Positions 25,344 through 34,627 of a stretch of 64,000 bases of DNA are shown in pieces. The notes under the pieces are model-generated. The model did no database searches, had not been told where the DNA came from, and saw only the letters and a program-made list of their open reading frames with translations. Source of the DNA: Mucilaginibacter sp. OK283. GTDB taxonomy: Bacteria > Bacteroidota > Bacteroidia > Sphingobacteriales > Sphingobacteriaceae. The stretch is taken from assembly GCF_900110415.1 (NCBI RefSeq), contig NZ_FODR01000003.1:186001-250000 (forward strand), written 5' to 3'. Within the stretch, counting starts at the first letter, position 1, and the number at the start of each line of letters is the position of its first letter. The translations under genes were made by a program, and so were the position numbers.

Positions 25344-27929
25344 ATGTCAGCAAATATTGGTCCGTCTGCCCAAACGCTTAAAGCATTGGAAACCGTTCCG
25401 GTTTCTATAGCTATCCTGTCGCCGCAATTGCTGATACTAACCGCCAGTGATCAATATTTAAGGGAAACAGAAACCATCCGCGAAAACATAGTGGGTCGCA
25501 ATGTTTTTGACGTTTTTCCGGATAATCCCGATACACCGGAGGCTATGGGGGTATTTAACTTAAATGCCTCGCTGCAATCGGTGTTGCTTAACAAGCAGCC
25601 ACATAAAATGGCCATACAGCGTTATGATGTGCCGAACCCCATGGTTGCAGGGCAGTTTATAACACGATATTGGGAACCTTTAAATACACCCGTTTTTGAC
25701 GATGCCCATCATATCCAGTACATTATTCATATGGTTACCAATGTAACCGATAAGGTATTGGCCGATGAGCATCTTGCACTGTCAAAAGAAGAACTTATAT
25801 CGCTTAATCATAAATTGAACGAGGCCAATCATGAAATACAGGCAACGGTAGAAGAGTTGGAGGCCAGTAACGAAGAGCTATCGGCAATACGGGAGCAATT
25901 GCAGCACACCAACATATTATTAGAAGAGCGGGTAACCAGGCGTACCAAACAGTTATTTGAAAGTGAATTGAATTTACGTACCCTGATAGCAACTGCACGA
26001 AACCCGCTGGCCATATTAAGGGGGCGCAACTGGACAGTTGAAATAGCAAACCAGGCAATTGCCGATATTTGGGGTAAAGTTAATGGTGACATTACGGGGA
26101 AACAGTTGCTGAAAATACTGCCCGAATTAGAAGGTCAGCCCTTTGCGGCTTTATTGGCCAGGGTTTATGATACCGGCGTTAGCTACGGCGAGGATGAGGA
26201 AATATTTTACCTGGATACGCCGGACGGTACTGTTGTTAAATATATAAGCTTTTACTACGACCCTTTGTTTGATACAGATGGAAATGTAACAGGCGTAGTA
26301 GTTGCCGCTAACGATATTACAGGGCTTGTTGAAGCCCGGCAGTTGTTAGAAAAAAGCTATGACGAGCAAAAAGTGCTTAATGAAGAGATAGGCGCATCAA
26401 ACGAGGAGTTAGCTGCTGCAAATGAAGAGTTGCTGGCCACCAACGAGGAACTGATACAAGCGAAGGCGAATTTAAGCGCTAATATTGTTGAACTGGCCGA
26501 GCGTGAGGCTAAGCTAAGCTATATGCTGGCCGATGCCCCTGTTGCAATTGCTGTATTGAAAGGCCGCGATTTTATTGTTGAATCGGCCAATAAAAAGGTT
26601 TTAGCGGTATGGGGGAAAACCGACAATATTATTGGTAAGCCGTTGCAAGAAGCAATACCAGAGTGGATTGGAAGGAAGTATTTGAAGTTGCTTGGAAAAG
26701 TATACGACAGCGGCAAACCTTATTACGGCAACGAAGTTAAGACCTTGTTGGAGCAGGATGGGAAAATTCAGGAAGTATACTCCAATTTTGTTTATCAGCC
26801 ATTAAAAAACCCTGCAGGTAAAACTACCAGCATTATGCTGCTTGCCCACGTAGTAACCGAGCAGGTAAAAGCCCGGAAAGCCATTGAACTGGCCGAAGAG
26901 AAACAACGTATTGCTGTAGAGGCTGCCGATATGGGTACCTGGTACATTAATGCAACTACAAGGGAATTAGTTACAAATGGCCGGCTTAGGCAGTTGTTTG
27001 GTTTTAATGCCGACGAGGAAATGCCATACGACGCTGCTGCCCTGCAAATACCCGAGCTATACCGCGAAAGGGTACTCACTTCCATCGAGCATTCTATAGC
27101 AACGGGTGCGCTGCATCAGATTGAGCATCCGATTATTGGTTATCATGATAAGCAAACAAGGTGGGTAAAAGCCACCGGTAAGTTGTACGAAGCCGAGCCT
27201 GGCAAGGCCCCGCATTTTTCGGGCGTAATGTTTGATATAACCGACCGCCGTGAACAGGAACAACGGAAGGACGATTTTATAAGTATTGCCAGTCACGAGC
27301 TTAAAACACCTATTACCAGCCTAAAAGCATCGTTACAATTGCTGGAGCTTATGAAAGATAATCCATCGTCGCAGATGCTGCCTAAGCTAATAGAGCAATC
27401 CAGCAGGAGTATGAATAAAATAAGTGCGTTGGTTGAAGACCTGCTGAATGTGAGCCGGATGAACGAAACCAAACTGCAGCTTAATAAAGCCCCGTTTAAT
27501 ATTGCCCAAATGCTGAATGTTTGCTGTAATCATGTACGCATTACAGGCAAGCACGAACTGGTTGTTATAGGCGACGAACAATTAGTAGTAAACGCCGATG
27601 AACACCAGGTAGATCAGGCTGTAGTAAACCTGGTAAACAATTCAGTAAAATATGCACCCGAGTCAAAAAAGATTTACTTTGTTATTGAAAAACTGGATGG
27701 GTTTGCCAAAATATCGGTAAAAGACACCGGTCCCGGGATGTCAAAAGAAAAGATAGGCCATCTTTTTGACCGTTACTACCGGGCCGAGCCTGCCAGTTAC
27801 CAAAACGCGGGCCTTGGCCTTGGGCTATACATCAGTTCAGAAATTGTAAAACGCCATGGTGGCGAAATTGGTGTAGAGAGTGAATTAGGGCAGGGGAGCA
27901 CGTTTTGGTTTACATTGCCGCTGGAGTAG
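25344..27929 (+). CDS. Multi-PAS sensor histidine kinase (cytoplasmic)
   Basis: An 861-residue protein with no signal peptide or membrane segment. In order: PAS-like domain (about 10-130), coiled coil with repeated NEELQ/EELEASNEELSAI words (about 145-200), PAS (205-330), a second coil (EEIGASNEELAAANEELLATNEEL, about 345-380), PAS (385-510), PAS with PAC (515-640), HisKA with H-box ISIASHELKTPITSLK (about 645-710) and HATPase (755-861) with N-box VNNSVKYAPES, G1 DTGPGMS and G2 GLGLGLYI. It ends in the catalytic domain with no receiver domain and has no response-regulator neighbour. The signal is unknown; PAS domains suggest redox, light or small molecules. Confidence 0.92.
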   Translation: MSANIGPSAQTLKALETVPVSIAILSPQLLILTASDQYLRETETIRENIVGRNVFDVFPDNPDTPEAMGVFNLNASLQSVLLNKQPHKMAIQRYDVPNPMVAGQFITRYWEPLNTPVFDDAHHIQYIIHMVTNVTDKVLADEHLALSKEELISLNHKLNEANHEIQATVEELEASNEELSAIREQLQHTNILLEERVTRRTKQLFESELNLRTLIATARNPLAILRGRNWTVEIANQAIADIWGKVNGDITGKQLLKILPELEGQPFAALLARVYDTGVSYGEDEEIFYLDTPDGTVVKYISFYYDPLFDTDGNVTGVVVAANDITGLVEARQLLEKSYDEQKVLNEEIGASNEELAAANEELLATNEELIQAKANLSANIVELAEREAKLSYMLADAPVAIAVLKGRDFIVESANKKVLAVWGKTDNIIGKPLQEAIPEWIGRKYLKLLGKVYDSGKPYYGNEVKTLLEQDGKIQEVYSNFVYQPLKNPAGKTTSIMLLAHVVTEQVKARKAIELAEEKQRIAVEAADMGTWYINATTRELVTNGRLRQLFGFNADEEMPYDAAALQIPELYRERVLTSIEHSIATGALHQIEHPIIGYHDKQTRWVKATGKLYEAEPGKAPHFSGVMFDITDRREQEQRKDDFISIASHELKTPITSLKASLQLLELMKDNPSSQMLPKLIEQSSRSMNKISALVEDLLNVSRMNETKLQLNKAPFNIAQMLNVCCNHVRITGKHELVVIGDEQLVVNADEHQVDQAVVNLVNNSVKYAPESKKIYFVIEKLDGFAKISVKDTGPGMSKEKIGHLFDRYYRAEPASYQNAGLGLGLYISSEIVKRHGGEIGVESELGQGSTFWFTLPLE

Positions 27930-28439
27930 GTATGGCGGTAGTTAGGCGGACAAACTGAGTCGTCTTGAGTGATGAAATTTGCGAAATTCTAAAGGGGGGA
28001 ATGACGTATATCGCATGGCGGCTACGACTTATCCCGGCCAGCGCAGCGATGTCGGGGTGAGTCGTAGCCTGCGTTCAAGCCGTTGTTTAGTACTTTACGT
28101 TTTGGGTTAACATAACTTAATATATTTTAGATAGAATATTTGTAAATATTTGATAATCAATATTTTGTATTTTATCATGGTTAACACTGGAAAGACAATC
28201 TTTTGGCTCTTTTTATATGAATTATCAATTGCAGCTGTCAAATACTTAAAGTACCAGAAATATCCGCCGCGTTGTTTATTGACTTTTTAAGGATTGACTA
28301 TTTAAACGCGTTTGCCCTGCTTTCATCTTTAACCTTTTACCTTTCGCCTTTCATCTTTTCCCTAAAAAAAGTTTAAATTTCCTGTAACCAATTAAAATTA
28401 CGGCGGTCTCCAATATATAACTAACGCAACCAGGCCTTT
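27930..28439. other. Repeat-bearing gap upstream of the ECF sigma operon
   Basis: 510 bp without a gene. It contains a degenerate GTCGTCTTGAGTGATGAAAT-type element (from 27959) related to one at 34114, the hairpin at 28020-28069, and the pyrimidine-rich repeat at 28320-28363. The ECF operon promoter should lie at its right end, but I cannot pick it by eye. Confidence 0.6.
28020..28069. repeat. Palindromic repeat element
   Basis: GGCTACGACT (28020-28029) and AGTCGTAGCC (28060-28069) are perfect 10-bp arms. An inner ATCCCG/CGGGGT stem extends the hairpin. It looks like a REP-type intergenic element rather than a terminator. Confidence 0.75.
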
Positions 28440-28991
28440 TTGAACGCACTAAGTGATAACACGATCATGCTCCGGGTAAAGGCCGGAGATTTGGATAGGA
28501 TGGGGCTGCTGTTCCAAAGGCATTACCGTGCCTTATACGGCTTCCTGTTTCACATGACCTATCAGCGCGAGGCCAGCGAGGATATGGTGCAAACCGTGTT
28601 TTACAAAATGCTCAGGTATCGTAGCAGCTTTACAGGCGAGGGCGAGTTTATGGCCTGGATGTACCAGATAGCCCGCAATGTGTTAAAAGATAATGCCAAA
28701 AAAGGTGGCAAACAAGGCGTATACCAGGACATAAGTGAATTGGCCGACAGGTTGCCGGGAGGCACCAGCGCCGATGAGCACCTGGAGAAAAAACAGGCCA
28801 ATGCGGGCTTATATAACGCTATGGAAAAGTTGAGCGATGATAACCGGGAGATACTAACGCTCAGTCGTTTCCAGGAGCTGAAGTACCAGGAGATAGGGCA
28901 AATTTTAGGTATTACCGAAGGGGCCGCTAAAGTACGCGCCTTTAGGGCTATGCAGGAGTTAAAAGATATTTACGCCAAAATGGAACGTTAA
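28440..28991 (+). CDS. ECF-type RNA polymerase sigma factor
   Basis: A 183-residue sigma-70 family ECF protein. Region 2 reads LLFQRHYRALYGFLFHMTYQREASEDMVQTVFYKMLRYRSSF and FMAWMYQIARNVLKDNAKK. Region 4 reads LSDDNREILTLSRFQELKYQEIGQILGITEGAAKVRAFRAMQELKDIY. The longest ORF starts at a TTG (28440), and the first in-frame ATG is at 28467. The residues in between (NALSDNTI) look natural for the family, so TTG is kept with doubt. It heads a five-gene operon with its anti-sigma factor four bases downstream, so it is probably autoregulated. Confidence 0.92.
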   Translation: MNALSDNTIMLRVKAGDLDRMGLLFQRHYRALYGFLFHMTYQREASEDMVQTVFYKMLRYRSSFTGEGEFMAWMYQIARNVLKDNAKKGGKQGVYQDISELADRLPGGTSADEHLEKKQANAGLYNAMEKLSDDNREILTLSRFQELKYQEIGQILGITEGAAKVRAFRAMQELKDIYAKMER

Positions 28992-28995
28992 ACAG

Positions 28996-29814
28996 ATGAA
29001 GATGAATTGTGCGCAATACGAAGAAAAATTTAGCGGCTATATAAGCAATGAGTTAACCGCTGCCGAGCGTGATGAGTTTGAAAAACACGTATCAGACTGC
29101 CAGGGTTGTATGCGGGAACTTGCCGAAATGCAGCAGGTTTGGGCTTTAATGGGCAATATGCAGGCACCGGAACCGGGTGCCCACATGGAACTAAAGTTTA
29201 AAGCCATGCTTGATACTTACAAGGAATCGGTTGAAGAAAGCAAGCCAGCCTTTAGCATAAAAGAACAAATTGCCCGCTTATGGCAATGGCAACAGCGCCG
29301 GCCGCTGGCTTATAGCATGCTTATCGTACTGGTTAGTTTTGGCGCGGGGTACCTGGCTTTCAGGGGAAGCACCGCCGGCAAACAAGACGAGCAGTTGAAA
29401 GACCTTACATCGCAGGTACATGAGCTAAAACAAACTATGATGCTGGCAATGCTCGAAAATCCATCGGCATCTGAACGGATTAAAGCGGTAAGCTATACCA
29501 GCGAGATTAAACATGCCGATAAGGAGGTTATTGATGCTTTATTTGCCACCCTTAACAACGATCCGAATGTGAATGTACGCTTAAGTACGCTTGATGCTCT
29601 AACCCAGTTGGCCGCGCACCCGGAAGTGCGGCAGGGGCTGATAGCATCCATCGTTCAGCAGGATTCGCCGCTGCTGCAATCGGCCATTGCAGATGTGATG
29701 CTGAAGCTGCAGGAAAAAAAGTCGGTTAATTCGTTTAAAGAGTTACTGAAACAAAAAGGCCTTAACCCCGGTGTAAAAGACAAAATCAAACAAACCATAA
29801 CACAACTCATTTAA
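28996..29814 (+). CDS. Anti-sigma factor with zinc finger, one membrane helix and HEAT-like repeats
   Basis: A 272-residue protein. Residues ~1-50 hold a zf-HC2-type anti-sigma domain (MNCAQYEEKFSGYISNELTAAERDEFEKHVSDCQGC: Cys, then H-x3-C-x2-C). A single membrane helix (LAYSMLIVLVSFGAGYLAF) follows, then a helical part that begins as a coiled coil and continues with HEAT-like repeats (VIDALFATLNNDPNVNVRLSTLDALTQLAAHPEVRQGLIAS). It should hold the sigma factor inactive at the membrane, with the C-terminal repeats in the periplasm as the sensor side. The gene starts 4 bp after the sigma gene. Confidence 0.85.
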   Translation: MKMNCAQYEEKFSGYISNELTAAERDEFEKHVSDCQGCMRELAEMQQVWALMGNMQAPEPGAHMELKFKAMLDTYKESVEESKPAFSIKEQIARLWQWQQRRPLAYSMLIVLVSFGAGYLAFRGSTAGKQDEQLKDLTSQVHELKQTMMLAMLENPSASERIKAVSYTSEIKHADKEVIDALFATLNNDPNVNVRLSTLDALTQLAAHPEVRQGLIASIVQQDSPLLQSAIADVMLKLQEKKSVNSFKELLKQKGLNPGVKDKIKQTITQLI

Positions 29815-29825
29815 AAATAACCATT

Positions 29826-30677
29826 ATGAAACCAGTTTTACTTGCCGTTTTTGCGGCACTCGGGCTATGCCTTGCTCAAAACGCCGCGCAGGCACAGGAG
29901 TATAAAGAGCACATTACCAAACAATTTACAGTGAGCGGCGGCACGGTTGCGGTATACAACATTTGGGGAACCATTAAGGTAGAAGGATACAGCGGTGATA
30001 AAGTATTGATGGAGATTGACGAAACCATCAAAGGCAAAACCCAGGCCGATATCGACGTTGCTAAAAAAGAAGTTAAGCTGGGCTTTGACCAGAAAGCTGA
30101 TAGCGTAATAGCCTACACAGCCGAACCTTATGACACCCGGCCGCATACCTGGAACCGTAATGATGAGGGCCACCGGAGAGATTATATTGTACACCTTGAT
30201 TATACCATCAAAGTGCCCTTTAATGCAAGCCTGGCAGTATCAACAGTAAACGATGGCCACATTACCGTTAAAGATGTATACGGATCATTAAAAGTAAACA
30301 ACGTAAACGGCTCGTTAGAGATCATCAACGCTAAAGGAACCACCATTGCGCATACTGTAAATGGCCCGGTAACAGTGAATTATTTGGCCGTGCCTCCCGG
30401 CGAATCATCGTATCACACTATCAACGGGCAAATGAATATTACCTATCCTGCCAACCTATCGGCCGACCTGACCTTTAAAAGCATGAACGGGCAGTTTTTT
30501 ACCGATTTTCCTGATGCCCAGGTAATGCCGAGCAAAGTGGTTAAAACCGAAGCAAAAAGCGGGGCAGGTACTACCTATAAACTCAGTTCAAATTCCGATG
30601 TCCGCATTGGTTCGGGCGGTAAACTATTCAAATTCGAGACCCTTAACGGGAATATTTATATCAAAAAACAACAATAA
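29826..30677 (+). CDS. DUF4097 exported beta-helix-like protein (first copy)
   Basis: A 283-residue protein with a signal peptide ending at about AQAQ. The DUF4097/adhesin-like repeats are clear: NIWGTIKVEGYSGDKV, VSTVNDGHITVKDVYGSLKVNNVNGSLEIINAKGTTIAHTVNGPVTVNY, HTINGQMNITYP, KSMNGQFFTDFP and ETLNGNIYIKK. The repeated (V/L)NGxxxI units predict a stacked beta solenoid. The function of this family is not known. It starts 11 bp after the anti-sigma gene and is followed 11 bp later by a paralogue, so the pair may form a hetero-oligomer at the envelope. Confidence 0.85.
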   Translation: MKPVLLAVFAALGLCLAQNAAQAQEYKEHITKQFTVSGGTVAVYNIWGTIKVEGYSGDKVLMEIDETIKGKTQADIDVAKKEVKLGFDQKADSVIAYTAEPYDTRPHTWNRNDEGHRRDYIVHLDYTIKVPFNASLAVSTVNDGHITVKDVYGSLKVNNVNGSLEIINAKGTTIAHTVNGPVTVNYLAVPPGESSYHTINGQMNITYPANLSADLTFKSMNGQFFTDFPDAQVMPSKVVKTEAKSGAGTTYKLSSNSDVRIGSGGKLFKFETLNGNIYIKKQQ

Positions 30678-30688
30678 CAAACGATAAG

Positions 30689-31501
30689 ATGAAAACGATA
30701 AAATTTTTAAGTGTATTCGCGGTAGCTCTGTTGGTAACTGGCCGATTGTGGGCACAGGAGCAACTGACTGTTCCGCTAAGTGATCCTGGCAAACCCTTTA
30801 AATTAAATGTAGGTTTGATAGACGGATCGATCACGGTGATAGGCTACGAAGGTAAAAGAATTGTAGTTGAAGGCCAGGTGGACGAAAAACGTAAGGACCG
30901 TGATAAGGAAAAGGAAAAAGTAGCCGGGATGCACCGTTTAAACAGCAACGGCATGGATATCAGCGCCCAGGAAAATAACAACCAGGTAACGGTGCACAGC
31001 AGCATGGGCAAACAGGTTAATTTAATCATAAAGGTTCCTAAAACTACTTCCACTTTTAAAATATCAACTGTAAATGGCGGCGATATTACAGGCAGCAACC
31101 TGGATGGGGAGTTGGAAGTGAGCAACGTAAATGGTTCTATAAAACTTACAGATATCTCCGGCTCAGTGGTAGCCACAACCGTAAACGGCCCGGTAATAGT
31201 TACCTTTAAATCCATCGACCCAAAAGCAGCTATGGCATTTTCCACCCTGAACGGCAAAATAGATGTCACCTTTCCGGCAAGCCTGAAGGCCAATGTAAAA
31301 TTAAAATCGGACAGAGGTGATATTTTTACCGATTTTGATGTAGCCACCGAGCAACAAAAACCCAACGTAACACGCACCAATAAAGACGGCATGTATGGCC
31401 TGAAAGTTGACGAGTGGGTATACGGCAAAATAGCCGGCGGCGGCCCCGAACTAATGATGAAAACCACCTTTGGCGCGGTGTATATCAGGAAAGCGAAGTA
31501 G
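30689..31501 (+). CDS. DUF4097 exported beta-helix-like protein (second copy)
   Basis: A 270-residue paralogue of the preceding gene with its own signal peptide (FAVALLVTGRLWAQ). Shared repeat units include GLIDGSITVIGYEGKRIVVEG, STVNGGDITGSNLDGELEVSNVNGSIKLTDISGSVVATTVNGPVIV, STLNGKIDVTFP and FGAVYIRKAK. A basic/acidic patch (DEKRKDRDKEKEKVAG) near residue 70 differs from the first copy. Its place in the operon points to the same envelope function. It is separated from the permease gene by a repeat-containing 157-bp gap. Confidence 0.85.
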   Translation: MKTIKFLSVFAVALLVTGRLWAQEQLTVPLSDPGKPFKLNVGLIDGSITVIGYEGKRIVVEGQVDEKRKDRDKEKEKVAGMHRLNSNGMDISAQENNNQVTVHSSMGKQVNLIIKVPKTTSTFKISTVNGGDITGSNLDGELEVSNVNGSIKLTDISGSVVATTVNGPVIVTFKSIDPKAAMAFSTLNGKIDVTFPASLKANVKLKSDRGDIFTDFDVATEQQKPNVTRTNKDGMYGLKVDEWVYGKIAGGGPELMMKTTFGAVYIRKAK

Positions 31502-31658
31502 TTTTTAATTTGAAGATTTGAAAATTTGAGGATTTGAAAATGTAAATGAAGCGCCTGGCGGCGAAGGTTTATTCCCATTGCAATAATCATCAAACTCATT
31601 TTCAAATTTTCAAATCCTCAAATTTTCAAATCGATATTAATTTTCAAATCATCCTCCC
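31502..31658. repeat. Inverted word-like repeat between DUF4097 and FtsX genes
   Basis: ATTTGAAAATTTGAGGATTT (from 31512) and its near-complement with CAAATCCTCAAATTTTCAAA (31611-31630) face each other across about 70 bp, forming a potential stem of roughly 26 bp within an operon-like array. A further TTTTCAAATC copy lies just before the ATG at 31659. Confidence 0.8.
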
Positions 31659-34019
31659 ATGTTCAAAAACTACATAAAAACAGCCTGGCGCAATTTGGTC
31701 AAGAATAAGTTTTATTCGGTTATCAATATTGCGGGCTTAACGCTTGGTTTGGCTATTGGTATCCTGATACTCATTTGGGTGCAGGATGAATTAAGTTTTG
31801 ATGGTTTCCATGCAAAAGCGCCGGATATTTACCGGCTGGAGTTGTTTGGCGGCACGGGCGCCAGCAGGCAGATATATAGTGTGGGCGTAGCGCCAATCGG
31901 CCCTATGGCCAAGCAGCAGTTGCCCGAGGTGAAGGAGTGTGTACGCATTTCCGGCAACTACAATTTTTCGCTGTATAAATACAAGGATAAGGTTTTTGGG
32001 GATGAGAATGCCGCCTTTACAGATCCTTCGTTTTTTTCGATGTTCGATTTTCATTTGATAAAGGGCAACGCGGGCAAGCCATTTAATGACGACAATTCAG
32101 TTGTTATTACCCAAAAAACTGCGCAAAAATTTTTCGGCAATCAGGATCCCATTGGTAAAGTCATTATTGCCGATGGGAACAAAGCCAATTTTACAGTAAG
32201 CGGCGTAATAGCTGATTTCCCTAAAAATTCCAGTATCAATTACGATATGCTGATGCCCATGAGCTTTCACGAAAAGGCGATGCTGGCAAACAAAAACGAC
32301 CTGAGTAATAATTTCAGCTTTTTTAATTACGAAACCTATTTACAACTTAAACCAGGGGCTGCAACCAAAGCGCTTACAACAAAAATAAGGCAGATTCACC
32401 TTAACCATAAGGCTGATGATACCGATGCCGAATACCTGTTGCTGCCCATAGCAAAAATGCATTTGTACAATGCCGATATAAGTGATAAGGGGATATCCAC
32501 CGTACGCATTTTTATAATTATAGCCCTGCTTATACTGGTTATAGCCTGTATCAACTATGTAAACCTTTCAACTGCACGGTCAATGCTACGGTCAAAAGAG
32601 ATCAGTATGCGTAAAATTATCGGCGCGGCAAAAATGCAGTTGTTTATGCAGTTTATTGTAGAAACAGCGCTGTTGTTTTCATTTGCGGTCTTATTAGCCA
32701 TTGGGCTGATTTTTATATTGATGCCTATGTTTAACCATTTGCTTAATAAAGAGATGGTTTTTAACCTGGCCGATTATCATGTGTGGTTAGTTTTGCTTGG
32801 CGCTATAACAGGCACGCTTGCTCTATCCAGCATTTACCCGGCTTTGCTGTTGTCATCTTTTGAGCCTTTGAAGGCTTTAAAAGGGAAGATCTCCGCAGGT
32901 CTTGGCGATGCGCTATTCCGCAAAATATTGGTGGTAACCCAGTTTGTGTTTTCGATAGTGCTCATCATCGGCACCATGGTTATTACGGGCCAGTTAAACT
33001 ACATCCGGCAGAAGAATTTGGGCTATGATAAAGAGAATGTGATCAGCTTCTGGATGCGCGATATGGCGTCGCACTATGATGCGGTGAAAGCTGAATTGTT
33101 GAAGCAACCCGGCGTATTGGCCGTCACCCGGTCGAACCAAAATATAGTGCGCTTTGGAGGTTTTACAGGATGGCTGGATTGGGATGGTAAAGATCCTAAA
33201 CAAAACATGATGATTCACCCCATAGCAGTAGACAAGGACATGGTGTCATTTTTTAAAATGAACCTGAAAGAGGGGACTATGTTTACCGGCTCTGTAATTG
33301 ATACATCGCATTATATTTTAAACGAGGCGGCCATCAAAGAAATGGGCATGAACAACCCTATAGGCAAAAGTTTTACCATGCAAGGGGTTAAGGGCACTAT
33401 CATAGGCATAGTTAAAGATTTTCATTACGCATCTATGAAAGTGAAAATTGCACCTGCCATGTTTTGGTACAAGCCCGCGTACCTAAACACCATCTACATT
33501 AAAACCACTGGTCGCGATGCGCAAAAGGCAATAAGTGCGGCCGAAAAACAATTTAAACAGTATAATGGCGAATACCCGTTTGCCTACAATTTTTTGGATG
33601 ATCTTTTCAATAAAATGTACCAAAGCGAGCAGCAGGAAGGTAAGCTATTCAGCTATTTTGCAGGTATTGCTATATTTATATCATGCCTTGGCTTATTAGG
33701 TTTGGCCGCATACACCGCCCAGGTGCGTACCCGCGAAATTGGTGTACGCAAAGTGTTAGGTGCAAGTGTAAGCGGCATAGTAAGCCTGCTGGCCCGCGAT
33801 TTTATTAAACTTGTCTTGATAGCTATCCTTATGGCGTCGCCGCTGGCCTGGTACGCCGTGTATAAATGGCTGCAGGATTTTGCCTATAAGATAAACGTAA
33901 GCTGGCTGGTATTTGTATTTGCCGGGTTTATGGCGATACTTATCGCATTTGCTACCATAAGTTTCCAGGCGGTTAAAGCCGCGTTGATGAACCCGGTAAA
34001 AAGTTTGAGGAGCGAATAG
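31659..34019 (+). CDS. FtsX/MacB-type ABC transporter permease (first of two)
   Basis: A 786-residue protein of the double-FtsX type. TM1 (VINIAGLTLGLAIGILILIWV) is followed by a MacB-PCD periplasmic domain (~50-275) and three membrane helices (~285-400). A second half has one helix (~425-445), another periplasmic domain and three C-terminal helices (IFISCLGLLGLAAYTAQVRTREIGVRKVLGAS, FIKLVLIAILMASPLAWYAV, LVFVFAGFMAILIAFATIS). The MNPVKSLRSE end is typical of Bacteroidota members. No ATPase gene is adjacent. Such permeases move lipoproteins or envelope-active molecules, or regulate envelope enzymes, by mechanotransmission. It is the last gene of the ECF sigma cluster. Confidence 0.9.
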   Translation: MFKNYIKTAWRNLVKNKFYSVINIAGLTLGLAIGILILIWVQDELSFDGFHAKAPDIYRLELFGGTGASRQIYSVGVAPIGPMAKQQLPEVKECVRISGNYNFSLYKYKDKVFGDENAAFTDPSFFSMFDFHLIKGNAGKPFNDDNSVVITQKTAQKFFGNQDPIGKVIIADGNKANFTVSGVIADFPKNSSINYDMLMPMSFHEKAMLANKNDLSNNFSFFNYETYLQLKPGAATKALTTKIRQIHLNHKADDTDAEYLLLPIAKMHLYNADISDKGISTVRIFIIIALLILVIACINYVNLSTARSMLRSKEISMRKIIGAAKMQLFMQFIVETALLFSFAVLLAIGLIFILMPMFNHLLNKEMVFNLADYHVWLVLLGAITGTLALSSIYPALLLSSFEPLKALKGKISAGLGDALFRKILVVTQFVFSIVLIIGTMVITGQLNYIRQKNLGYDKENVISFWMRDMASHYDAVKAELLKQPGVLAVTRSNQNIVRFGGFTGWLDWDGKDPKQNMMIHPIAVDKDMVSFFKMNLKEGTMFTGSVIDTSHYILNEAAIKEMGMNNPIGKSFTMQGVKGTIIGIVKDFHYASMKVKIAPAMFWYKPAYLNTIYIKTTGRDAQKAISAAEKQFKQYNGEYPFAYNFLDDLFNKMYQSEQQEGKLFSYFAGIAIFISCLGLLGLAAYTAQVRTREIGVRKVLGASVSGIVSLLARDFIKLVLIAILMASPLAWYAVYKWLQDFAYKINVSWLVFVFAGFMAILIAFATISFQAVKAALMNPVKSLRSE

Positions 34020-34176
34020 ACGAAGGTGAAAGGTAAAGGGTTAAAGGCAAAAGGTATTGGAATGCTTTTTACCCTTTATTTTGCTCTTTCGATAGGTGGT
34101 AGCTAAAATAAGTCATGCTGGGTGGTAAAATTTCGCGAAACACTGAAGGTGGAATAACATACAAAAATAAAAGACT

Positions 34177-34260
34177 GTCATGCTGAGGAACGAAGCATCT
34201 ATTCGCCAACTTTTCTATCGGTCATTCATAGCTGACAGATCCTTCGTTCCTCAGGATGAC
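34177..34260. repeat. REP-like hairpin with GAGGAACGAAGC core
   Basis: The arm 34177-34200 (starting GTCATGCTGAGGAACGAAGC) pairs with 34237-34260 (ending GTTCCTCAGGATGAC). A related element with the same core is at 50190-50263. A degenerate GTCATGCTGGGTGGTAAAAT-type sequence precedes it at 34114. Confidence 0.85.
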
Positions 34261-34309
34261 AGGGAAATTGGACATGTCATAAGTATAACTAATGCATGTG
34301 ATTGCCGCT

Positions 34310-34627
34310 CTAAATCAATACCGTTTTCATACCAACAGGTTCTGTCACAAACCATCTGTTAATAAACCCGCGGATCAAATCAAGCAGCCCCTGTTTTTTT
34401 ACCGGCTCAATAGCTGCTTTTTCAACAGGCAATGCATGATCGTCAGGTGCATCGCCTTCCTGCATTTCTACCAGGATACTTTCGCGGATTGCGGGGTCGC
34501 GGTTTACAATATCGTCAAGTTCGGTAAGTTCATTAAAGGTAGCTGTACCATTCTTTTGTCGTTTAATTAAAATGTCGAAACGGTCTTGCAAAAATGTACG
34601 CCGTTCCAATTGTTTGTGGTGCTTCAT
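34310..34627 (-). CDS. Hypothetical 105-residue protein
   Basis: A small protein that I do not recognise. The N-terminal half is basic and helical (KHHKQLERRTFLQDRFDILIKRQKNGTATFNELTELDDIVNRDPAIRESILVEMQEG). The C-terminal end has a short hydrophobic helix (GLLDLIRGFINRWFVTE). There is no signal peptide. The order of a DNA-binding-like helical part and a weak amphipathic tail does not allow a function to be named. It stands alone between a REP-like element and the XRE gene region. Confidence 0.6.
   Translation of the reverse strand: MKHHKQLERRTFLQDRFDILIKRQKNGTATFNELTELDDIVNRDPAIRESILVEMQEGDAPDDHALPVEKAAIEPVKKQGLLDLIRGFINRWFVTEPVGMKTVLI

Noticed and set aside
30844..31605. 253-codon minus-strand ORF opposite the second DUF4097 gene
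   Set aside because: Long only because the sense gene lacks certain codons; the sense frame has signal peptide and family repeats.
34177..34260. Possible insertion-sequence end
   Set aside because: It is a self-contained hairpin with no transposase gene or target duplication in the window; a REP-like element fits better.
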